This document shows, piece after piece, positions 7,650-12,112 of a stretch of 12,112 nt of DNA. The stretch is from Mycobacterium sp. SMC-4 (lineage in GTDB: Bacteria; Actinomycetota; Actinomycetes; Mycobacteriales; Mycobacteriaceae): contig NZ_CP079876.1 in assembly GCF_025263265.1 (NCBI RefSeq), forward strand, positions 1 to 12,112, written 5' to 3'. Under the pieces are notes generated by a model that was not told the DNA's origin, did no database searches, and saw nothing but the letters and a program-made list of their open reading frames with translations. The first letter of the stretch is position 1. Each line of letters opens with the position of its first letter. Made by a program: the position numbers and the translations under genes.

Positions 7650-8434
7650 ACCCCGACAACGCCCCGCTACGCACGGCCCGCGACAGCCACCTCCTGATCC
7701 TGGAGATCAACCGGCCCAAGGCTCGCAACAGTCTGAACGAGGCGGTGCTCACCGCCTTGAACACCGAGCTCGTCGCGGCTCGGCACGACGACGAGATCCG
7801 TGCCATCGTGCTCACCGGCGCCGGCGGGATCTTCTGCGCCGGAGCCGACATCACCAATTTCGACGCCATTCGCGACCAGTCGCTGCTCGGCGATCGAGCC
7901 GCGCTGGGCGGCACCATCTGGGCCGACCTGGGCCGATTCCCGAAGCCGGTCCTCGCTGCGGTCGAGGGCCTCGCACTCGGCGGCGGCTGCGAGTTGGCGC
8001 TTGCCTGCGACATCGTCATCGCCGGCGAATCCGCCAAGTTCGGTGTCCCGGAGGTGAAGCTCGGCGTGATCCCGGGCGGCGGCGGAACCCAGCGCCTGAT
8101 TCAGGCCGTCGGCAAGTCCAAGGCGATGGCCCTACTGCTCACCGGCGACTTCCTGTCCGCACAGCGGGCGTGCGCGGCCGGCATCGTCGCCGAGACCGTC
8201 CCGGACGGCACCGCCCTCGAAGCGGCGGTCGCCATGGCGCAGCGGATCGCCGCCAACTCACCGCTCGCGGTGGCGCTGGCCAAGGATGCCGCCCTCCAGG
8301 CCCTGGAAACCTCTCTGGCGCAAGGACTCGAGCACGAGAAGCGCAACTTTCACGTTGCCATCCATTCCGCCGACAGCCGCGAGGGCCAGGCCGCGTTCCT
8401 CGCCAAGCGCGCCCCCGAATTCACCGGAAAGTAG
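7646..8434 (+). CDS. Enoyl-CoA hydratase, crotonase family
   Basis: Adds water across the trans-2 double bond of an enoyl-CoA to give the (S)-3-hydroxyacyl-CoA. This 262-residue protein has the crotonase fold signatures: oxyanion-hole segment CAGADI at 64-69, G-rich helix start LALGGGCELALACD, and both catalytic glutamates of true hydratases, E116 (GGGCE) and E136 (FGVPEVKLG, followed by IPGGGGTQRL). Retaining both glutamates favours hydratase over isomerase or thioesterase relatives. The frame is open further upstream inside the synthetase gene, but the family N-terminus and GAGGAC at 7635-7640 fix the start at ATG 7646, overlapping the upstream stop. Eight bases separate it from the dehydrogenase. 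Confidence 0.95.
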   Translation: MNPDNAPLRTARDSHLLILEINRPKARNSLNEAVLTALNTELVAARHDDEIRAIVLTGAGGIFCAGADITNFDAIRDQSLLGDRAALGGTIWADLGRFPKPVLAAVEGLALGGGCELALACDIVIAGESAKFGVPEVKLGVIPGGGGTQRLIQAVGKSKAMALLLTGDFLSAQRACAAGIVAETVPDGTALEAAVAMAQRIAANSPLAVALAKDAALQALETSLAQGLEHEKRNFHVAIHSADSREGQAAFLAKRAPEFTGK

Positions 8435-8442
8435 GACCGATC

Positions 8443-9603
8443 ATGAGCGAGCTGTTCCCCGATTACCGCTCCCCGTGGGAGACCGACGATCAGGCGCTGC
8501 TGCGTAAGCACGCCGCCGAGTTCTTCCGCAAGGAAGCCACCCCGAACCAGGACCGTTGGGCCGCGCAGCACCAGGTCGACCGCGAGTTCTGGACCAAGGC
8601 CGGCGCCGCGGGACTGCTGTGCCTCGACATCGCCGAAGAATACGGCGGCGGGGGCGGCAACTTCGGCCACGAGGCGATCGTGCAGCAGGAGATCGCCTAC
8701 GCCCACGACACCGCGTTCGGCTTCGCCGTGCACTCGACGATCGTCGCGCACTACATCGCCGCCTATGCCACCGAGGACCAGAAGAAGCGCTGGCTATCGA
8801 AATGTGCGAGCGGTGAGAGCGTCCTCGCCATTGCGATGACCGAACCCGGCACCGGCTCGGACCTGCAGGCCGTACGGACCACCGCGGTTCGCGACGGCGG
8901 CCACTACGTGATCAACGGCTCGAAGACGTTCATCTCGAACGCGTCGCACTGCGACCTGCTCGTCATCGTCGCCAAAACGGACCCGAGCCAAGGTTCCAAG
9001 GGTATCTCGCTGCTCGTCGCGGAGACGGAGAATCTTCCGGGGTTCGAGCGTGGGCGGGTGCTGGACAAGATCGGCCAGCACGGCCAGGACACCCGCGAGT
9101 TGTCGTTCACCGACATGCGGGTGCCGGCAGCGAATCTGCTCGGCGGCGTCGAGGGGCAGGGCTTCTACCAGCTGATGGGTCAGCTGCAGCGTGAGCGGCT
9201 GATCCTCGGTGTCGGCGGTGTCGCGGTGGCCGAGGCCGCGGTGGCGGAGAGCATCAGGTACGCCAAGGAACGTCACGCCTTCGGCAAGCCGATCCTGAAC
9301 TTCCAGAACACGAAGTTCGTACTCGCCGAGTGCAAGACCGACGTGCTGGCCGGCAAGACCCTGATGGACCACTGCATCCAGCGTCACCTCGACGGCACCC
9401 TCGACGCGGCGACCGCGTCGATGGCCAAGCTGTGGGGCAGCGACAAGCAGTGCGAGATCGTCGACCGCTGCCTGCAGGTCTTCGGTGGCTACGGCTACAT
9501 GATGGAGTACCCGATCGCGCAGATGTACGCCGCTTCCCGCGTGCAGAAGATCTACGGCGGCACCAACGAGATCATGAAGGAACTCATCGGCCGCGCCTTA
9601 TGA
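8443..9603 (+). CDS. Acyl-CoA dehydrogenase, long-chain (LCAD)-like
   Basis: FAD enzyme that introduces the alpha,beta double bond into an acyl-CoA, the first oxidation of the cycle; electrons pass to the host's electron-transfer flavoprotein. The 386-residue length is standard. Flavin and substrate motifs are [13 protein letters not shown] (130-142) and the segment around [11 protein letters not shown] (157-167). The base glutamate of the medium-chain type (YEGT) is absent: this position is G372 in [12 protein letters not shown]. Instead E251 in LQRERLILG matches the catalytic glutamate of LCAD, whose C-terminal [12 protein letters not shown] signature is shared exactly. LCAD-type enzymes have roomy active sites and accept branched acyl-CoAs, which fits the racemase in this operon. 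The 91-bp gap after this gene is the only real space in the operon. Confidence 0.95.
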   Translation: MSELFPDYRSPWETDDQALLRKHAAEFFRKEATPNQDRWAAQHQVDREFWTKAGAAGLLCLDIAEEYGGGGGNFGHEAIVQQEIAYAHDTAFGFAVHSTIVAHYIAAYATEDQKKRWLSKCASGESVLAIAMTEPGTGSDLQAVRTTAVRDGGHYVINGSKTFISNASHCDLLVIVAKTDPSQGSKGISLLVAETENLPGFERGRVLDKIGQHGQDTRELSFTDMRVPAANLLGGVEGQGFYQLMGQLQRERLILGVGGVAVAEAAVAESIRYAKERHAFGKPILNFQNTKFVLAECKTDVLAGKTLMDHCIQRHLDGTLDAATASMAKLWGSDKQCEIVDRCLQVFGGYGYMMEYPIAQMYAASRVQKIYGGTNEIMKELIGRAL

Positions 9604-9615
9604 GGTTGACCTTCG

Positions 9616-9633
9616 CGCAGTGACACCACTGCG
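9616..9633. promoter_or_regulatory. Perfect 7-bp stem-loop in the 91-bp gap before the SDR gene
   Basis: CGCAGTG-ACAC-CACTGCG lies 12 bp after the dehydrogenase stop, in the only intercistronic space of the otherwise overlapping operon. There is no T-run after it, so it is not a standard intrinsic terminator. It could stabilise mRNA, partially attenuate transcription or bind a protein. TTGACC at 9606 and TTGTCA at 9650 lack good -10 partners, so an internal promoter is only a weak possibility. Confidence 0.3.
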
Positions 9634-9694
9634 TCAGTCACACCTCACTTTGTCAAAAACCCGATGTTCTCAACCTATTTCGTCAGGAGTATTC

Positions 9695-10453
9695 ATGCAT
9701 ATCACCGGAACCAACGCACTCGTCACCGGCGGAGCCTCGGGCCTCGGACTGGCCACCGTCACCGCCCTCGCCAAGTCGGGCGCCCGGGTAATCGCCGTCG
9801 ACCTGCCCACCGCGAACACGGATGCGCTGGCTGCTCTCGGCGACACCGTGGAATTCGCTCCGGCGGATGTCACCGACGAGGCCGCGGTCACCGAGGCGGT
9901 CGAGCGCGCCAACGCGGAGTCCTCACTGCGAATCACCGTGAACTGCGCCGGCATCGGCAACGCCGTCAAGACCGTCGGTAAGAACGGACCGTTCCCGCTG
10001 GCCGAATTCGAGAAGATCGTCAAGGTCAACCTGACCGGAACCTTCAACGTCATCCGCCTCGCCGCGCACGCGATGTCGCAGAACGAGCCCGTCGACGGCG
10101 AGCGCGGCGTGATCGTCAACACCGCCTCGGTCGCGGCCTTCGACGGGCAGATCGGACAGGCCGCGTACTCGGCATCGAAGGGCGGGATCGTCGGCGCCAC
10201 CCTGCCGATCGCCCGCGACCTGGCGTCGCTGCTGATCCGGGTGAACACCATCGCGCCCGGCCTGTTCAAGACCCCGCTGCTGGGCACGCTGCCCGAGGCG
10301 GCTCAGATTTCGCTGGGACAGCAGGTGCCGCACCCGAACCGGCTCGGCGACCCCGCCGAGTACGCGCAGCTGGTCGAGGCGATCGTGACCAACCCGATGC
10401 TCAACGGCGAAACCATCCGCCTCGACGGCGCGATCCGCATGGCGCCGCGGTGA
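9695..10453 (+). CDS. Short-chain dehydrogenase, 3-hydroxyacyl-CoA dehydrogenase type 2 (HSD10)-like
   Basis: Likely oxidises the 3-hydroxyacyl-CoA to the 3-ketoacyl-CoA with NAD+, the second oxidation of the cycle. The 252-residue classical SDR shows the cofactor motif TGGASGLG (11-18), D36 after the second strand (NAD preference), NCAG at 83-86, catalytic S145, and YSASK with Y158 and K162. The pattern is that of HSD17B10-type enzymes: a long insert before [21 protein letters not shown] and the [13 protein letters not shown] loop. These act on 2-methyl-3-hydroxybutyryl-CoA and related branched substrates. No FadB-type dehydrogenase is present, so this enzyme fills that step. ATG 9695 is chosen over longer in-frame starts because CAGGAG sits 5 nt before it and the glycine motif then falls at the normal position. 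Its TGA overlaps a GTG of the next frame. Confidence 0.93.
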   Translation: MHITGTNALVTGGASGLGLATVTALAKSGARVIAVDLPTANTDALAALGDTVEFAPADVTDEAAVTEAVERANAESSLRITVNCAGIGNAVKTVGKNGPFPLAEFEKIVKVNLTGTFNVIRLAAHAMSQNEPVDGERGVIVNTASVAAFDGQIGQAAYSASKGGIVGATLPIARDLASLLIRVNTIAPGLFKTPLLGTLPEAAQISLGQQVPHPNRLGDPAEYAQLVEAIVTNPMLNGETIRLDGAIRMAPR

Positions 10454-10723
10454 AACCCGTCGGCGTGCAGGTGGGATCGCACCATGAGCACACACGCCTT
10501 GTATACGCCGAGGACCTGGGCATCGGCCAGCGTTTCGACTTGGGCTCACACACGGTGACCGAGGCCGAACTCGTCGACTTCGCCACCCACTGGGATCCCC
10601 AGTGGTTTCACATCGACCGGGCGGCGGCGCAGGACGGCCAGTTCGGTGGCCTGATCGCCAGTGGAATCCACACGTTGGCGATCCTGCAACACCACGACGC
10701 CGTCCATATCCGATACGGCCTGA

Positions 10724-10867
10724 CCGAAGCCGCGCTCCCGCGCGCTCATCTCCCACGGCTGTTCCAACCCCGGCGAGGTCTCGCGCGACCTCACGGCCCT
10801 ACTCTCGGCCGTGCCCCCGCCGGATCCGACAAACACCACGACCACGCACGCCCGGCAGCGGCTATGA
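10724..10867 (+). pseudogene. Unidentified relic reading frame (C-terminal fragment)
   Basis: A third plus-strand frame is open from after TGA 10721 to TGA 10865 (47 codons, no start codon). It reads like a natural protein tail: RALISHGCSNPGEVSRDL, then a TALLSAVPPPDP segment and a threonine-rich end. The MaoC-like frame here gives low-complexity Arg/Pro sequence instead. Its stop overlaps the ATG of a 51-codon ORF (ATGA, 10864-10867), an operon-like junction. It may be what remains of a gene cut when the cargo was acquired. I do not recognise the family, and a chance frame is quite possible. Confidence 0.22.
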
Positions 10868-11019
10868 GTTCCCGGACGCGGAAGACCACACCCATCGACG
10901 GTGCCGCACTTGATTGGTCTCTTTCGGCCCCCCTCGAGCAGATGCGCTCGGGCCGAACAGTCAAGGTGCTGAACAAGATACGCAGACACGCGCCGGAACT
11001 CGTCACCGTCAGCTACTGA
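10864..11019 (+). CDS. Possible small hypothetical protein (51 aa)
   Basis: ATG at 10864 overlaps the stop of the preceding relic frame (ATGA) and starts a 51-residue basic peptide (MSSRTRKTTPIDGAALDW... ending ELVTVSY). It shares its frame with the MaoC-like fragment, so it could equally be the chance tail of that frame. There is no good ribosome site; CAGCGG is the nearest purine-rich stretch. It ends 5 bp before the stop of the convergent recombinase gene. No family recognised and no function proposed. Confidence 0.22.
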   Translation: MSSRTRKTTPIDGAALDWSLSAPLEQMRSGRTVKVLNKIRRHAPELVTVSY

Positions 11020-11024
11020 GAGAT

Positions 11025-11954
11025 TCAGCGGGAGCGCCGCCGCGCAGCGGGATCGGTCTCGGCCTGCCAGCGCCCCAGCGCCTCGGCGGAGACCTTCGCG
11101 TATTTGACCAGGCTGCGCACCGAGGTGTGTCCGCTCAACGCCATCAGCATCGGCGTGGAAGCGCCCTTCTCTGCGGCGTGGGTCAGTCGCGAGTGCCGCA
11201 GCTGGTGCAGCGTGAACGGTCCGCGTCGCATCCCTTCGGTGTGCTCCTCGAGGAGCGTCGCGGCGCGGCGGTAGGAAAGTCGGGCGCGGCCGGTCGAGTT
11301 GTCGGTGTCGGTCTTGGCGACCGACGGCTTGGCTTTGCGGTCGGTCAGGAACAGCGGCCCGGACTTCCGTCCGGCGATCAGCCGGGGCAGCGGCCGTGCG
11401 GTGCCGGTCTGCCAATAGATCACCTCGCGGGCGCCGCCCTTGCGGGTGACCGTGGCGCATCGGTTCACGGTGTCCAGGTCCTCGATGTCGAGATTCAGGA
11501 TCTCCTCCGCCCGCGCGGCGGACTCATACAGCATCGACCAGAACACCCGCTCGCGCAGGGCCGCGTCCATGCCCAGCAGCTCCGCAACCTCGGCGGCGGT
11601 CATCGCCTTGCTGTTGTCCGGCGCACTCGGCCGCGCCCGCAGGCGCGACACCGGATCGCCGGTCAGCCACTGTTGATCGCGTCAGTAGGCGCACGCCGCC
11701 GACACCGCGGTCAGCCGGAGGTTGTAGGTCTTGGGGGCCTTGTCGCCCCACACGTAGTCGAACCACCCCGACACCCGATCCGGGTTCAACAACCCGACAT
11801 CGCCGTCCGCGCCGAAGTCGCGCACCATCCGATCCAACGCCGAGGCGTAGGCGCGGCGGGTGTTCACCGCCGCGATCGTGCCCAGAAAGGTCCGCGTCGC
11901 GTCCGCCAGCCGGATCCCGGCGGCCCGCGCCGGTAGCGAGCTCACCGATCCCAC
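11025..11954 (-). pseudogene. Tyrosine recombinase (TnpI/XerC-like), interrupted by an in-frame TGA
   Basis: The frame encodes a 309-codon XerC/D-like recombinase expected to resolve transposition cointegrates at the adjacent palindromic site. The first 90 codons (from GTG 11954, or GTG 11945) form the SAM-like core-binding domain (ADATRTFLGTIAAVNTRRAY...). TGA at 11684-11682 follows ACAY, and the same frame then continues RDQQWLTGDP into an intact catalytic domain. Counting the stop as codon 91, the catalytic set is R148 (SAARAEEIL), K172 (TRKGG), H250 and R253 (TLHQLRHSR), H276 (LSGHTSVRS) and Y285 (LVKYAK). All residues are present, so the stop is the only lesion. It falls near the domain linker, where relatives often carry tryptophan, so TGG to TGA is plausible. 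It may be a recent null mutation, a sequencing error, a read-through site, or a split protein restarting at GTG 11651. The gene points away from the right repeat, convergent with the cargo. Confidence 0.85.
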
Positions 11955-11973
11955 CCCGACCGCCCTTCAGCAC

Positions 11974-12071
11974 TACGGCAGATAGTTTCCGGAGTCGCCC
12001 ATCTCCGGAACGACCATCGCGGCAGGACGACTCACGAGTTACGGCAGATAGTACGCTACTATCTGCCGTAA
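11974..12071. other. Cointegrate resolution site of TnpI (IRS) type: core palindrome plus direct repeat
   Basis: The core is a perfect palindrome, 12039-12071: arm TTACGGCAGATAGTA, spacer CGC, then the inverted arm, ending 2 bp before the right terminal repeat. A direct copy of the arm, TACGGCAGATAGT, lies at 11974-11986, exactly 66 bp upstream of the matching core bases. A degenerate version (GCGGCAG at 12019-12025) sits in the same orientation at 44 bp, that is 22 bp before the core. Tn4430 TnpI uses the same plan: an inverted pair where crossover occurs plus direct-repeat accessory sites between it and tnpI. The site lies upstream of the recombinase gene and may also autoregulate it. The repeats are seen directly; the function is inferred from the neighbouring recombinase. 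Confidence 0.8.
11989..12008. repeat. Short inverted repeat inside the recombination site
   Basis: CCGGAG at 11989-11994 and CTCCGG at 12003-12008 form a perfect 6-bp inverted repeat with an 8-nt loop. It lies just inside the upstream direct repeat, in the leader of the recombinase gene. It could fold in the recombinase mRNA or be incidental in GC-rich DNA. No function is assigned. Confidence 0.3.
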
Positions 12072-12073
12072 AT

Positions 12074-12112
12074 CCTTAGCGCCGGATTTCGAGAATCTGC
12101 TCCCCGACCCCC
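12074..12112 (-). repeat. Right terminal inverted repeat (IRR), Tn3-family
   Basis: Read on the minus strand it begins GGGGGTCGGGGAGCAGATT and ends CGCTAAGG, matching the left repeat at 37 of 39 positions; the two mismatches are CT here for GA at repeat positions 20-21. It is separated from the recombination-site palindrome by only 2 bp, so transposase and recombinase binding could interfere with each other. Confidence 0.97.

Larger units (their letters stand above)
10450..11019 (+). pseudogene. MaoC-like hydratase fragment running into unrelated sequence
   Basis: Residues about 17-80 match MaoC-like (R)-specific enoyl-CoA hydratases: VYAEDLGIGQRF, the hot-dog catalytic pair D49 and H54 in WDPQWFHID, and FGGLIASGIHTLAILQ. 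After this the family's second half (the usual FLRPVRPGDTL-type strand region) is missing. The frame continues through about 110 residues of arginine- and proline-rich sequence without family features to a stop at 11017. A complete member is about 150 residues. The frame begins at GTG 10450, overlapping the SDR stop; GTG 10465 or 10471 are possible. The break near 10690 looks like the edge of the captured operon fused to older transposon sequence. Without the second half the hot-dog fold is unlikely to be functional. The MaoC call for the front part is good; the exact breakpoint is approximate. Confidence 0.7.
1..12112. mobile_element. Complete Tn3-family catabolic transposon with TnpI-type recombination module
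   Basis: Both window ends carry near-identical inverted 39-bp repeats. Inside them are a full-length Tn3-family transposase at the left, a tyrosine recombinase with its own palindromic site at the right, and a regulated beta-oxidation operon as cargo. Tn3-family elements transpose replicatively through cointegrates that a site-specific recombinase resolves. Those using a tyrosine recombinase (Tn4430 and Tn5401 TnpI) place the site next to a terminal repeat, as here. The unusual points are the cargo, which separates transposase from recombinase by about 8 kb, and the in-frame stop in the recombinase. No 5-bp target duplication can be assessed because no flank is included. That the element is complete is seen directly. 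Whether it still moves is unknown. Confidence 0.93.

Noticed and set aside
7519..8442. Longer N-terminus for the acyl-CoA dehydrogenase
   Set aside because: The extension is an arginine-rich shadow of the hydratase gene. The real N-terminus is MSELFPDY at 8443.
9620..9694. Upstream start for the SDR gene
   Set aside because: It would add 25 residues ahead of the Rossmann motif and has no good ribosome site, whereas ATG 9695 has CAGGAG 5 nt before it.
10546..11460. A 304-codon minus-strand frame overlapping the recombinase C-terminus and the MaoC fragment
   Set aside because: It is in a different frame from the catalytic residues and shows no domain; it arises from high GC.
11524..11973. A 149-codon minus-strand frame from GTG 11973 overlapping the recombinase
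   Set aside because: It is out of frame with the recombinase motifs and reads as glycine/arginine-rich shadow sequence.
1..12112. Serine resolvase, CRISPR array, tRNA or rRNA
   Set aside because: No resolvase-type frame, no regularly spaced repeat array and no RNA-gene pattern was seen. The only repeats are the terminal ends and the recombination-site motifs.

Overview
The window is one complete mobile element. It begins and ends with the same 39-bp terminal inverted repeat (1-39 and 12074-12112, 37 of 39 positions identical), which has the GGGG...TAAGG form of Tn3-family ends. No flanking DNA is present, so no target duplication can be seen. High GC, frequent GTG starts and tightly packed ATGA/GTGA-coupled fatty-acid genes of mycobacterial or rhodococcal type suggest an actinobacterial host (Mycobacteriales-like). 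That host assignment is inference.

Left module: a full-length Tn3-family DDE transposase gene (85-3120) reads rightward from the left repeat. Right module: a tyrosine recombinase gene of XerC/D or TnpI type (11954-11025, minus strand) reads inward from the right repeat and is interrupted by one in-frame TGA. Between it and the right repeat lies a recombination site: a 33-bp perfect palindrome abutting the repeat, plus a direct copy of its arm exactly 66 bp upstream. Transposase and recombinase therefore sit at opposite ends with the cargo between them. I see no serine resolvase.

Cargo (about 3247-10700): a TetR regulator diverges from a seven-gene catabolic operon across a roughly 100-bp control region with overlapping divergent promoters and a palindromic operator. 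The operon runs: CaiB/BaiF family protein resembling alpha-methylacyl-CoA racemase, thiolase, AMP-forming acyl-CoA synthetase, enoyl-CoA hydratase, LCAD-type acyl-CoA dehydrogenase, HSD10-type 3-hydroxyacyl-CoA dehydrogenase, and the front half of a MaoC-like hydratase. The six intact genes make up one full beta-oxidation turn (activation, epimerisation, dehydrogenation, hydration, second oxidation, thiolysis). The racemase, LCAD-like and HSD10-like enzymes together point to a 2-methyl-branched acyl substrate, such as an isoprenoid, sterol-side-chain or branched-alkane-derived acid. The exact substrate cannot be read from the sequence.

The cargo ends raggedly. The MaoC-like frame loses its family pattern after about residue 80 and runs on into unrelated sequence (about 10690-11019), which holds a small relic reading frame and a possible 51-codon ORF up to the recombinase stop. 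The main points of interest are the whole beta-oxidation route packaged in a Tn3-family transposon, the broken recombinase beside an apparently intact recombination site, and the ragged cargo junction.
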